Positions 35,001 through 46,903 of a DNA stretch of 64,000 bases are shown here, piece after piece. The stretch's first letter is position 1, and every line of letters starts with the position of its first letter. Under the pieces are notes generated by a model, which did not search any database, was not told the origin of the DNA, and was given only the letters and a program-made list of their open reading frames with translations. The stretch comes from Scytalidium lignicola (taxonomy: Eukaryota; Ascomycota; Leotiomycetes). The position numbers and the translations under genes were made by a program. Location of the stretch: positions 1 through 64,000 of the forward strand of contig NCSJ02000209.1 in the NCBI GenBank assembly GCA_002812745.2, in the 5' to 3' direction.

Positions 35001-35298
35001 CTTAATATTATTGTTTTAGCCTTAAGGTTTGGAAATTCATTAATCTCCTCTTAAGTTAGTTTATAAAAGTTGATTATAATTCTTAGAATTATCTGTATAC
35101 TCTTTATTAAAGGGTTTTTTTTATTAAGAACATTATTATCTTTTTATTATTCAAATATAATAATTCCTCTTATTAAGTCAAACCTTATTTAGAATAATTA
35201 ACTAATTGTCTTCTTGTTTAAGATTTATTAATCTAATCTTAACAAGTATTCTTATCATCTTGTTCTTAATAATCAAAGTCTTACATTTACTTAATATA
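32065..35298 (-). mobile_element. RIP-degraded chromovirus, protease to integrase core, minus strand
   Basis: The reverse complement aligns with about 1590-5250. On the minus strand it carries a protease region (about 34730-34800), the first reverse transcriptase block at about 33930-34065, the second at 33889-33665 (FVIVYLDNILIYLKMLKEYK, keeping YLDN of the YLDD box), RNase H (about 33150-33330) and integrase up to about 32090. It joins tail-to-tail with the plus-strand piece that ends at 32064, and its 5' side is cut by the Fot1-like element at 35299. Confidence 0.82.
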
Positions 35299-37175
35299 AA
35301 TCCCAGTCCACCTAAACACTTAGTCTACTCAAACACNTTTTTTGCCACCTAAATGTTTAACAATAAATATTCAATTAACAACAACGAATAATTAAATAAA
35401 TTCAGTGACTAGCTAATTAAGAACATTTAGTAATTTTATGACCTGAAACCTTACATCCTGAGCATGTTGATGGCCGTCGTGATAGTACTTGTAAAGGATT
35501 AGTGGATGTTGAAGGATTTGACCCTTCAACTACATTTTGCATTATTGCATTTAATTTAGCTAATTCCTAAGTCTCTTGCCTTGTTAAAGAGCTTGTATGA
35601 ACTAATCACTTTCTAGTTCTACAAAGTTTTTGTTATAATGAAGTATTTGCAATTTGCAATTCCTTGATTTCTTGTGTTAATATCACTTTATCATATATAG
35701 CTAATTCAAAACCTTTAACCAATTGATTGAAAGCTGTTTTAGCAGGAGTAAAAGGGCTATTTTGCTCTTTGAGTAATCATTGGATAGTCTTAGATTATAA
35801 TCACAATTGAACAGAATTATAAGGTGTTTTTAGAATCCATTATGTTCTAGAATTATTATTATAAGTACTTCTTAAAGATGTAAGAGTTTTATCAACTTGA
35901 ACATGTAATTTGGAGAGTACACATTCTGGTTTATATAGAATCAATCTAATAACTGAAAATCCACTTTGGATATTTGTTAATTTGAAAGTTTACTAATGTA
36001 TAATTAGATATAACTCCAGGAAATCCTCTTTGTTGATATGTTGAATTTTACCTTGCACTTTGCTTTTGATTTGTATACTATATATATGCTTGAGAACTGA
36101 GAAACAAGTTATATTAAGTAGTTGAAAGAGATGAGATGAATAAGGAGGTATACAAATCGGAATAATCTTGTGTTAAAAGCAAAACAAGTTGAATTTAAGT
36201 GTTACATAATTATTATAGCCATCAAGGATTAACATACTATATTGGCCTTTAGTTCTCTCCTTTATAACAAGTTCAAATGTTTTCTTAAGTTATTCAAGAC
36301 TAATTCAATTATTAGTTTATTTATTATTACTTTATTCAATTCTTTAATTATTAAGTAATAAATTAGTCAAAGTTAATTAATAATGTTTTCTTTTAAAAAT
36401 AATTAACAAAAGTAATATTTATCTATAAGTATTAATTAATTTAATAATAATAACTTATTTATAATTATTAAGTTGTAAAAGTAAAGGTTTTTTTAAAGTA
36501 ATTAGAAGTTATAATTACTTTAGTAATAGTAATTATACTTATAATAAAGTTTGTTTTATTAAAATTATAAATATCTTTGTTTAAAATTCTATATTAAGCT
36601 TTAGTCTTTAAGAATTGATTGAACTATTATTAAATAAGCTTTAAGTCTTTGTATTTAGCTTGTTGATAATTATATTTTTGAATATATTTAGTTATTAACT
36701 TAGTATAACATTTTAAAAACTGTTAAACTTAGTTTTTACTTACAAATGAAGGAAAAGTAAGTTTATTACAAGAAATCAAAGTATTAATTATAAAGTGTAC
36801 ACTTAAAGGCTTAAGAGGTATTCCTTAATTTCTTATAAAGATAATTCATTATACTAACGATGATTTCTTAAGTTGACTCATTTTGAATGCCTTAGTGTAA
36901 GTTGTGAAAGTTTCAAGGTGTCCTTACATTTGATTATATAAAGTATTGAAAGGAACATCAAAACTATGTACTACAACTTGCATTAACTTGATTTGATTGT
37001 TTTTAAGTGCGTTTATAACAAGGAGAATTCGTCCTTCTTGTCGAGTATATGGCCTTTTTGGCATTGCAACGTGTTTTGGTCGAAAAATAATTAATTCAAA
37101 ATGTAGGTGTTGGTAAATTCAATAGTTCNAAAAAAAAGTGTTTGGGTGGACCGGGTGTTTGGGTGGACCGGGATT
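35299..37175 (-). mobile_element. Fot1/pogo-like DNA transposon, complete ends, RIP-mutated transposase
   Basis: 1877 bp with 38-bp terminal inverted repeats (35299-35336 and 37138-37175) and flanking TA on both sides, the target duplication of the Tc1/mariner-pogo group. The right repeat is two tandem 17-bp units, CCCGGTCCACCCAAACA. The left repeat differs only by C-to-T/G-to-A changes. The minus strand encodes a transposase remnant: ILDGYNNYVTLKFN followed by IIPICIPPYSSHLFQLLN (about 36110-36230) is the pogo DDE region (LDGHGSH...PPHSSHLLQPLD in relatives), and CSGCKVSGHKITKC at 35423-35464 is a C-terminal zinc knuckle. Stops prevent expression. Confidence 0.88.
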
Positions 37176-37177
37176 TA

Positions 37178-37665
37178 CATTAACTAACCTCACAACTATT
37201 AACACTAACCATATGAAAACCACCCGCTAAAACTTTGCAGACATTTACTACATAATGTTTTTGACTTTTATTTCCATTCTACAACCTCAGAATACCATAT
37301 ATTATTCCAAGAGGGTCTATTCAGGAGATCAGCGCGTCATGCATGTTTCTATTCATGCAACTAGCAGTTGTATCAAAGGATGGTGAATATCGTGATTTGA
37401 GGGTAGAAGAATCTTGTAAGATAGTGAGATGGTAGGCCAAAACACGAGAGTGAATATTATGCACGAGTTATACCATGTTCTATGTAAAATTAATAAAATG
37501 GTAAGCTACCCAGAGCAAATAATTGAATCGAAGGAGATGTGTTGTTGGTTAGGGTGGCATAAATTAAGTAACACACTCATGAGATTATGCAAGGGATGAA
37601 AAGACGCCGTCGTGCTTTCAATCTTCTGCTATAATTTCGATAGATTTTATTTGCCTTCAATATAC
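37178..37665. other. Intergenic, no gene
   Basis: Base composition returns to normal here. It serves as the 3' flank of the NmrA-like gene. No feature is recognised. Confidence 0.45.
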
Positions 37666-38612
37666 TCAGTGTTTACCGTAAACTCTCTGAAAGGTCTCCC
37701 TCGCTGTCTCGGGGGTGAAGCCGAACTTATCATTATCCGAAGGACCTCCAATGACAGCATTACCACTAGCTCCTAGAGTCCTCACACTCCAATATAGAAC
37801 TCTTTCTTCATCCTCCGCCCTTTGCGCCTTCTCTTGTTCAACTAACGCGTCTTTTGTTAGCCAGTATATAGACTTATACTTGACGCCTTCAACTTCTCCA
37901 AGAGCATCAACGAGGCCTTGAAATGTTGTGCTTTCTCCAACAACACGAATTTCTCTTTTCTGCTGTCCAGGTTTAAGTGGAAGAAGGGTAGATTCAACAG
38001 TATAGCGCGCGATGCTGTCAAATTGTTAGTTTCCGTACCTCTTCATGTGAAAAATTTAAAGACTTGCTCTTTAAGAGATGTAACGTCAATCCTAGCATCT
38101 CCCCTTCCATACGCGTTCACAGTTTTTGTGTCCTTGTCAACTCCGTATAAAGCATCGACTGCCCACTCTGTAAATGGACCAGTAATGAGAAGAGTGTATT
38201 TGAAGTCAGAATTCTTCTTTGCTGTTGCGACGAGGTGATCTCTCGTCACTCTTTTATCCCTGAAATATCGAAATTCTCTCAACGCCTCTATACCTACATC
38301 AGACCCGAACTCAGACGGGTAAAAATGGGTAACGCCTGCAATTACTGCGGCTTCAATCATGGCTGGTTGTAGGCGCATGATGCTGTTCCCAGCAAGGCTG
38401 ATGACGATGTCAAAGCCACGATAAGAGGCAGGGTCGAGTAAAGAACCGGCCACCACTTGAATCCCGCGAGACTTTTGCTCGTCGAACTTTAATGGTGAAG
38501 AAGCCGTTAGAATACCGACTTTAGAGAATTTTGATAGGTTCTTGATGAATTCATCCACAAGTGGACGACCGAAATTGCCAGAGGCACCGATTATGAGCAC
38601 AGAAGGCGCCAT
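37666..38612 (-). CDS. NmrA-like / isoflavone-reductase-type NAD(P)-binding protein, 2 exons
   Basis: Exon 1 is 38612-38068 and exon 2 is 38014-37666; joined they give 297 residues. The N-terminus holds the Rossmann nucleotide loop GASGNFG (residues 9-15), then VVAGSLLDPASYRGFDIVIS and FYPSEFGSD, typical of atypical short-chain dehydrogenases of the NmrA/isoflavone reductase group. The 53-bp intron uses a GC donor (GCAAGT) with a CTAAC branch site and GACAG acceptor. Splicing there restores the family motif LKDIARYTVES across the junction, whereas any GT donor nearby breaks the frame. The C-terminal half ends GFTPETARETFQRVYGKH. It is probably a cytosolic NADPH-dependent reductase or redox sensor; the substrate is unknown. 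Confidence 0.85.
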
Positions 38613-39564
38613 TAGAAGTAAGTTTAATTATTTGACGGTGGTGTTAATTGATAGACGTGGTTTAGAATGTAGCATAAGTTTCTGCTGCCTGTGATAAGTA
38701 ATAGGATCCTGAAAAATGACATGCAGTATGAGTCTTCACCGTCTTATATAGGGAAAAGCCTCCCAATAATAAATTACAGTATCACCCTAGATAACTATGA
38801 GCCATTCTCATACAAATATTTATCAGCGCCTCGTCTTAGTTAATGAAGATAACTATTGCATATTTGTTCTACAACAATAAACTTTTACAATAAGATCACG
38901 CCTTACAAATGCTCGTATATAAATAATCTGACCTGCCATTAGCGGGTTGACATCCCCATAAACCCAATCTGGAGATTTTATCCAGCCTATGAGGCTTCAC
39001 AAGAACGTTGTGCATTACAAACGTAAAAGCTTGTTGCTGAGTAATCCAAGCCATGTTTTTATGTGTTTAATCCGAAAGATGGATTTGTCTTGCTCTTCTT
39101 AACTCCGCCCGAGCTGATTTCCAATAAGAATCTGACTATTTCTGCAGTACAGTAGACTACCGTAGAATAATACTAATGTCAAGAGTGACGCCATTAGAAT
39201 GTAGCTTGGTTTTATTAACAAGATTCACAACAAAAATTTATCTAAAATTACTTGTGAAACGCTTAGATTAATAAGCGTTTTAAAGAATTTTATATTATAG
39301 CTTACAAAGTGCCATATTTCATCTTATTCAAGTATAATAATTAATATGCGATGCAGAAATGAGCACTCTTTACTTTATTTGCATATGCTAGTGTGTCGAA
39401 GTGCGATTAATTGGATTTAAAGATGTTGAGACTAGTTAATTCTTTTCAAAAAAATACCGATTTTTTTTTATTCGATAAAGAATTTGCCTACACGTGTACA
39501 GCGACCACGAATGAAGATGGGAGATATTAATTCTGTTGTCAATTATAAACCACTCGTCCCCAAA
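38613..39564. other. Intergenic, no gene
   Basis: Upstream region of the NmrA-like gene and downstream region of the MYND gene. It becomes AT-rich towards 39200-39480. No coding or repeat feature is recognised. Confidence 0.45.
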
Positions 39565-40266
39565 CTACTCTGAATAGTTAACTGTTGAAATAAAATGTGT
39601 AGGATCTGAAGAAGGTGTACGTCCAGTGTTGCTGTTATGTTTCCAATCTTCTGGCTTTTCCCTTAAATGCCTCAATCCTCTCGCTGCTTCTCTCTGCGCA
39701 AATACGTCGTACCAGCTCTCCTTCTCGTAAAACTGAAGTGCCTTAACTAATTCGGCTTTGGTGAATGTCTCTGAGTAATCATTATATCCCGTAGGTCCAG
39801 ATCTTATCACAGCTACGTCTCCATATAACCCTTTCCATCCAGTGCAACGACTTACAACCTCATTTTTTGGGAACGAGCTCCTGTTTTTATCCAAGGTACC
39901 GTATACGTAGTAATACAATATATCTGAGCCTCGATAGTCATAAAACTTTCCAACCTCTCCGACGTCTTTCCAACCTAGTCGTCTCCTTAGTTCATTGATC
40001 TTGTCTCTCGCATTTCCGAAAACTGCAAAATTGAATGGTTCCATATGGTCTGCGATCTTTGGCTTGTCTGTTACTGAAGGTGCAACTAAAGCCCGGATGA
40101 GAAAGCAATTGAACTTCTGAGCAGCTGCGCAGATCTTTTTATGTGTTTTCCATTCCCTTTTCTGGCACTCTTGACTGCAATACCGGGAGGCTGGCGTTGT
40201 GCACCCGGTGCAAAGAAGCGTTCCGGGCTTGTTGCAAGAAGGAGCAAAGCAGGTTTCCGCTGCCAT
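39565..40266 (-). CDS. MYND zinc-finger protein
   Basis: 233 residues in a single exon. The N-terminus is a complete MYND finger: Cys6, Cys11, Cys19, Cys22, Cys30, Cys34, His42 and Cys46 in the order C-x4-C-x7-C-x2-C-x7-C-x3-C-x7-H-x3-C. MYND fingers bind two zinc ions and usually mediate protein contacts. The remaining 185 residues have no domain that I recognise; they contain LGWKDVGEVGKFYDYRGSD and a region rich in Tyr and Trp. The start is supported by the finger lying directly after it. Small MYND proteins with unknown partners are common in fungi. Confidence 0.82.
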   Translation of the reverse strand: MAAETCFAPSCNKPGTLLCTGCTTPASRYCSQECQKREWKTHKKICAAAQKFNCFLIRALVAPSVTDKPKIADHMEPFNFAVFGNARDKINELRRRLGWKDVGEVGKFYDYRGSDILYYYVYGTLDKNRSSFPKNEVVSRCTGWKGLYGDVAVIRSGPTGYNDYSETFTKAELVKALQFYEKESWYDVFAQREAARGLRHLREKPEDWKHNSNTGRTPSSDPTHFISTVNYSE

Positions 40267-42322
40267 GGACTCTTCGAGATTAATTAATAACTATCAATTC
40301 CTACCACCTTGGAATGGTTCAGTACCAGCAGTCTCAGGAGCAGCGAGATATTCGCGCAAGAGATAATTTTCTTGAATTATTTACTTACTTGACGGAATGG
40401 ATGCACGTAGTCTTATTTAATAATTTATTATCGATAAAAAAGACAGGGTGAATGTGTTACGATTGAAAAGTCGGTCAGAAGTCAGAGCGCACGCGGCAAC
40501 TACCTCACATTATGTGATGGGCTAGTCAGCTGATATCAACCGATATATCAGGTTGTCACTCCTACACAGCTACCTCCCTAATATTAATAGGGGTAAATGA
40601 TCATTCATCAGTGGTATGGTCATGTAATTGCCCTCATCGACACGTAAATCAGACGTGTTGTAGCCTCAGGTATTTGATACACTCACGTGACAAGCCATGG
40701 CAAAAGCCATATGAAGTCATAGAGTCGGAGTCGGGGCAATTATCATACCTGTGAGACATTTTCACATGATACGTACGTTTACAGGTGCGTATATGATATG
40801 GGAGTATTTCCCCAGCTGTAGCTGTTATTAGCTAGTTGTTTTTGATAGTTGAAATTCATACTGTTCGCGTACGTACCAATGATAACAGTAGCCGTAGCCT
40901 GTTCAACAAGACGAACCACCAAAAAAGACAACGGATGCACATGGTACTTCTGATGATGATCTAAAATTGGTCTACGAAGGGAACAAAGCGTCTTTAGAGT
41001 AATTACACTCTGCCTCTAGAACATATTACAAATATTTTGAGATCTCACTAACCAAATAATAGTCACTAACCATGTCCCATGAAAGGTAAGCCTGATGACA
41101 AAAGTATTGCATTTTCAACAAGTGACATTTCATTTTTTGGCGTATCACAATAATTACATAAGAGGTTGGATACCCTTTGCGTTGGTTTCTGTAAATGGAG
41201 AAATGTTGGACGAATCACCACAGTTGCAGGCTCTAAAACGTGATTTTAGATGGCTGCATGAATTAAAATGTTCCGTGCTCTTAGATATGTAGACAATTTG
41301 TGGCCAAATATTTTCTAGAGACTGCTAGTTGTCATTTAAAGTATGCACCTCCTGCTGATAAGATTTCAAATCTATCTTACAATCTATAGAAAATTTCGAA
41401 TGACGAGCATAGCTCGGATTTCAAAGATTTTAATGTCATATCAATCAGCAAGACTCATAGTAAAATAGCCAAATATCCAAACAAGGATGATAAGGACTTT
41501 CAAAAGGTGTCTAAAGTCCTATTTACTATAGGTACAGAAACTGAAAAAATTATGGGCCGTGTGGATAATAATAATACTTCATTATGTTATACCTGACTCT
41601 ATCATCGCATAATCGCATTTATTTATTCTCGTTGACGTTTGAAGACTAGAATTTATAGAAAGAAACCATGTCTCGAGCTAATTATACTTGAGATTGCTTA
41701 GAAATTTTATGAGTCAAGAAGGGTACTGATCTCGTAATTCAACCTTCAGCATACACAATAGCGAAACCAACCATCTTATCGTGACATCTCCATTGTTACC
41801 TCCTAGATTGCTTCTAACCCTTTTCCCTACCACTATCGGCTCTAGCACAATAACATAGGATCCCGCAATTATGATCACCTTGTATCTATTCGTGACCACC
41901 TAGTTGGAGACCATTGCTCCCGATCATAGCTAAACTGCCCTAGATCAAGAGGGTCTTCCTGGCCGGAGGACTGGCGGGCATCTAGGATGCTATAGCGTTA
42001 GAGCTTACTTCTCCAACAATCCACTGGCTGCTCTTGGGTAGCTCAGCGGGGTGATGGAGGCAAGCTCGTACAACGGAGTCATAGAACGCGCTTTCAGTGC
42101 AGTTGTAATTGAGATTGAGACCAGCGGCATGGCCGACGACTCAGGAGATAGAAAGTGGATTTAGAAATTCTTCTTGAAATGTAAATTTAGAGCCAACTTA
42201 AATACCATCGAAGGAAACGATGACATCGAGTGCTGTGACAAAATACTGCATATGTAATAGTTTTGAGATTTCCAGATTGATTATTATTACAATATTCCGC
42301 GTATCAACTAATTATGCCGTGC
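40267..42322. other. Long intergenic region, no supported gene
   Basis: Short open frames (for example 41095-41292 plus, 41714-41899 minus) have no recognisable motif. Several CACGTG words are present. Nothing else is seen. Confidence 0.45.
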
Positions 42323-43436
42323 TTAAAGGTAAGTTCGTGGCCGAACCCCGGATCCTAGATAGTAATCCTCGTAACCTTCCTCATGGTCTTCATATTCTTC
42401 CCCTTCCTCTTCTTCATCACCGTCATCCTCATCCCCATTCTCCCTTATTATCTGCCAATTTAACACATCCACTACTTCAAGCAACAGGTCTGCAATACGA
42501 CGGAACTGATCTTGACGGGTAGCTCGGCGGTAATAGACTGGGCCGGCAGAGACTGGAGCGGCAAGGATAGGCCCACGGGTGGGACGACGAACAGGGCGCC
42601 GGATGGGGCGGCTAGGGCGAACAGGTGCTATTACGCAGTGAGTATAATCCGCAAGGTATTTGGCTCATAACTTACAGACAGCAATGTTGCTGCGAGCAGT
42701 AGGAGCTGCTCGGTGAACTGTACCATTCGGTGGAGGGGCCCGAGCGCGGTGAGAATGACCGGAGATGGCACCAGGACGAGAAGAACGGGAAGGAGCAGGA
42801 CGAGAAGGGCGGGGAGGACGAGAAGGGCGAGCGGGCTGATCAGTAGGAGTAGGAATATTAGCAGTGGCAGGACGATCAACTGGAGCAACTGGAGCAACTG
42901 GAGCAACTGGAGCAACAGCGATTGTGTTTGCTGGCTGGTCTCGGTTGCCTAAACACCATTGCGTGTCAGTAACGTTCATATTTAGATTTATGGGTTAATA
43001 ATAGTGGCTTACGAAAAGAGCAGCGACTTCCTTCACTATTGTAGTGGCAGTTGGTGCAAGATCCGTTAAGATAGCCATCGACAGAGACACACTTTGTCCA
43101 GATACCGGAACCGGCAGCACAGCGAGCGCAAGGCTGATGGTTAACCTGACCAACGAGAAACCCCAAATATGCCTCCATGTTTGCATTCCGTTTGGTGTTT
43201 AATATGCGACCCTGGCGGATCATTGATGCTCGCAGGGCAGGAAGGGCAGCAAAAGCTTGCATGGTGACAGTGGCACGAGCAGGAAGGCGAGGAAGGCGAT
43301 GCACGACCGTAGAAGCAGCACCCACACGGCGAGAAGCCGAAGGGGGAGAGGGAGGAATCGAACTGGCAGTAGAGGAGGCAGCATTTGAGCTATCAGAGTC
43401 GGCTCTCAGACGGTTGCTGGAATCCCAGTGAGCCAT
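42323..43436 (-). CDS. DUF3716 fungal protein with Pro/Arg-rich and acidic regions, 3 exons
   Basis: Exons are 43436-43013, 42948-42676 and 42627-42323, with introns of 64 and 48 bp (GTAAGC and GTAAGT donors). Total 1002 nt, 333 residues. The DUF3716 signature is seen at 103-141: Cys103, Cys106, Cys116, Cys127, Cys130 and Cys139, ending in CTNCHYNSEGSRCSFR, whose last Arg is restored by splicing intron 1. N-terminal to it is a Ser/Ala/Arg-rich region. After it come a VAP repeat encoded by a 12-bp tandem repeat at about 42885-42917, then Pro/Arg/Ser-rich sequence. The C-terminus (about 270-333) is strongly acidic (EDDGDEEEEGEEYEDHEEGY). The Cys pattern suggests zinc binding; the role is unknown and probably nuclear. 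Confidence 0.8.
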
Positions 43437-46141
43437 GGTTGCGGTTGCAGTTTTGATCTCGGACGTGTTGCAAACAGAATTGACGATCTGGGCTGTCAGC
43501 TCGCGCTTATATAGCTAGCTTTGTACGGGTAATTGCTTAGGTGTAACAGCCAATCAACAAAGAAAGCCGACAATTCAGCGGCTGGTTATGGCTTCCTGAA
43601 GATGGCTATTATGCCACACTTGGATCTGTATGAGTGGAATCACTATTTGCATTATCACCATCATCATCGCCATCATAGCAATTAACTGAGACTCATGCGA
43701 TGTTGCTGTTGTGACGAAGTACGCGCGCTCTAGCCTCTGACAACTCAAATGCCTCACATTGAGTCACATTAGCAGCCAAGTCCGCTGGCAAATGCTCCGT
43801 AGCACCTTAAAGAACCATAAACCAGAAAGCAGCTCGAAATGTTAAAATGCGTTTAGCTATCCACTTTAGTTGGCGTGCGATCGAACAATCGCCGGTGATT
43901 TGACTTGCGGTAAGTAGGGCGAGGTCGCCTGTTCGGCGCAGCCAGTAGTAGCAATGAGGGGTTATATGATTGATACCGCCAGAGCCAAGAAGCAACCTGC
44001 GTACATTAACATTTGCTTCTCTTGACAAGAACACAGTCAAGTTGGCGATTCCTCCACAAGACAATCTTGTCATATCATAGCTCGAAAAGCACAGGGTACT
44101 GGTGTCGGTCAGTCAGCTGCAACCGAAATCAAAAACACCAATTCGCCAGCAGCGAATATGACGCTGTGCCAACGGTCAGGACCGACGTGCTGCAAAAGAT
44201 GCCCGAGAGTGTTCAATATGGAACCGAAAATGCAGAATTGCAATGAAGAATGCTGGTTCCGCTCAGGGTATTTTATTTCTCGCATGTAGATTATCTGCGA
44301 TGATAGGAAGGATGGTTAAAATGCGGTTGGAACTTCCATATTGACCGTACCAACACATCAAGACATACAATTGAGATTTTGGTGGAAATATTTTATTGGT
44401 TATGGAGTAGGGGCTTCTTCTGAGTGATGGCAGTCGATATGGTTGATTGTAAGTACGTCTTGAGCTTCCTAGACTTGGGTCTAAATTGAAATAGTCTGGC
44501 CTTTTTTCTTCAAAAACCGAGAAAAGAAATCTCGAGCGGGACTCAAGAATAATCTTGTGCATCGAACCTGGTATAAGCGTGTCTTCGACGAGGAGGTAAC
44601 CTTAGCCCACAGAAGGAGTATGGAGGATTCTTATGACAAGCATCGACTAACACGGTACGACTTCAACCTTTACTTACATCTTATTTAGGTTTACATACTA
44701 TTAGCGAAAAGCTTTTAGCAGGGTATTTCCTTATATACTCTAAGGCAATTCGCGCAAAGCAGCATCTCCAATATACGTTTGATTTGCTAACCTATCAATA
44801 GGAGTCCATTTGCCATCGGATGCTCCAACAGCAGCAAATATATCAGCACTAAAGTCCGGCACCAACTATCATGCTGTCATGATCCATCCCTAGGCCACAC
44901 ATTCTGTCGACGCTGGCTCTCTACCTCCGTTGGTAGTCTATTCCCTACCACTGCTGCCACGGGGAAACCACCCTGCGCGGTGTTCTTAGGCACGAGCCGT
45001 ACCGTCACCTCTAGTCGCCGGCAGTCAGGTATCCCTTGCCATCTCCAATCATGCCCAAGGATGTAGGACAGCTGCACTGGATTTTCACTATTGTCGCGGT
45101 GATGACTTAGTACCTGCTCCTTTAGAGTCATATTTGATCAAAGGGAGGCTTTTAACGAAAAAATAGCAGCCTCCCTCGTAATAATTTCAATTGCTTCTAA
45201 ACTTATAAGATTGCTAGCCTCACGACTGGCTGCCACAAGTCTGTGTACGCTCGCTTAAATTTCGGGCGGAAGACGGATTATTTTAGAGTACCTTCTATAA
45301 ATCTATTTCTAAACGCAATAAAAACAATTATAGAACTGTGTAAAAAGCTGTTCAGATTAATAATTGAAAACATCTCTTAATTCTAATGAATGTTTTAAAT
45401 TATTAATTAAATATTTTATCCTTAGTATTTCCGATTATACAGGAGGCAAAAACTTTAGTAGGCTTTCAAGTACGTACTTACGTACACAGACTTTTGGTAA
45501 CCAGTTCGCTACGTCGGTCTTATAACGGAGGCTGCTTGGCCTGTTGCAGATATATTATATTAAAGGCCGTTAGCCAACGGAGTTACAAGCTGGATTGGGA
45601 ATTTCGCAGCGGCTTCATAACTTTATGCGAAACCCACTTTGCTTATTTATAAATCCACAATTTGAGATTGCACCGTGCTTCACGGATTGACTGAGGAATG
45701 ATTACTGAAAATAGAAAAGGTACATGACAATGAGGTCACTGCTACTGCGCAAATGATTCCTATTCGTATTACTGCAAAGGAACACGAGATTGATCGATCG
45801 AAATGCCGGCGATCCGGTTAAACTCTCTAGCACCCGAGCCTGCAAATTAAGACCTGGGCCAAGGTTATCTACAGTACATCCTTATCCCTACAACGGTTTC
45901 GAAACGTACTTCCAAGAACTCATCACACAAGGTTACCAAGGCCAATGTAGTAAGAGATTCGTGTTGTATACAGTGGGATTTAGCTCTAACGTGTCATAGA
46001 TTGCATGGAGCGGCATGGTCGCAGAATCAAACGTTACTATAAGTGCAGGCATGATACACGAAGCAGTATAAGTAGATATCAGAGACCTCACGGTTACTTT
46101 TTCTCCTTCTCTATCGGTATCTTCTTTACATAGAATTCGAG
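43437..46141. other. Long intergenic region; promoter of the lyase gene at its end
   Basis: Open frames here (for example 44877-45131 minus, 45790-45999 plus) carry no recognisable domain and are not annotated. A palindromic GTACGTACTTACGTAC lies at about 45471-45486. The last 80 bp hold an AGTATAAGTAG element near 46067 and a pyrimidine-rich leader, consistent with the promoter of the gene at 46142. Confidence 0.45.
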
Positions 46142-46903
46142 ATGTTTTCTAAGGCAGTTTCGATCGTGGCCCTCGTAGCTTTTGGCCTTACTACTGAAGC
46201 GACTCAGTCATTCAGCAATACCGGTACACTTGATGGTTGGGATGCTCAGACAATCGAGGATAAGGGCAGCATCATCCCGGTTACCAATGTCGTCTATGAA
46301 GGCACCAGCGCTCTGAAGATGACACAGATATATGATTCCAGCTGGACTGGCCGCTACTACTCAGAGAAGGCCAAGATCGGAGTCTACAAGCTCGGTGACC
46401 AAGGGTTTTATGGATTTGCCTTCCGTCTACAGGAGGATTGGCAATTCTCGCCGGCCCAGTCCTATAATCTCGGCCAATTCATTGCCGACTTCACGGACAC
46501 TGGCTGCGACGACTGGATGCCCTCTAGCATGGTCTGGATCGTCGGCGACCAGCTCTACACCCGTGTAAAATACGGCACTATCTGCGCACAACAGATCCGT
46601 ACTTTCTCGAACCTGGTGACAGTCACGGCAGGAGCCTGGCATCGGGTTACCATCCAAGCCAACTGGCAGTCCGATAACACCGGCTACTACAAGCTCTGGT
46701 TCGACGGCGTTAAGGTTCTCGAGGAGTACAATCTCTCGACCATGATCAATGATGGTCGCGCGTTTGATTACCATATTGGTCTCTACGCTAATGGCTGGCA
46801 TGATGATGGTGGCATGAAGGGCACCCAGGGTACTCGCCAAGTTTGGTACGACCAGATCTCTGTTGGCACTACCTTTGCCGATGCGGACCCGGCTGGATGG
46901 TAG
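46142..46903 (+). CDS. Secreted PL20 family glucuronan lyase-like enzyme
   Basis: 253 residues, single exon. A signal peptide (MFSKAVSIVALVAFGLTTEA) probably precedes cleavage near residue 20. The mature part has the features that I recall for fungal polysaccharide lyase family 20: FSNTGTLDGWD, ALKMTQIYDSSWTGRYYSE, GFYGFAFRLQ, QFIADFTDTGCDDWMPSSM, YYKLWFDGVKVLEEYN, and the C-terminal GTQGTRQVWYDQI...FADADP. This is a beta-jelly-roll fold that cleaves glucuronan (beta-1,4-polyglucuronate) by beta-elimination outside the cell. The length agrees with the Trichoderma enzyme. A short GAGAAAA repeat follows the stop directly. No neighbour suggests a polysaccharide-use cluster. Confidence 0.82.
   Translation: MFSKAVSIVALVAFGLTTEATQSFSNTGTLDGWDAQTIEDKGSIIPVTNVVYEGTSALKMTQIYDSSWTGRYYSEKAKIGVYKLGDQGFYGFAFRLQEDWQFSPAQSYNLGQFIADFTDTGCDDWMPSSMVWIVGDQLYTRVKYGTICAQQIRTFSNLVTVTAGAWHRVTIQANWQSDNTGYYKLWFDGVKVLEEYNLSTMINDGRAFDYHIGLYANGWHDDGGMKGTQGTRQVWYDQISVGTTFADADPAGW

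Noticed and set aside
42030..42110. Possible tRNA (GGTAGCTCAGCGGGG resembles a D-arm)
   Set aside because: No matching acceptor stem, anticodon arm or T-arm could be found in the next 80 bases.
44877..45131. 84-residue minus-strand frame as a gene
   Set aside because: No recognisable motif and no supporting signals.
46427..46840. 137-residue antisense frame in the PL20 gene
   Set aside because: Shadow of a strongly supported enzyme gene.
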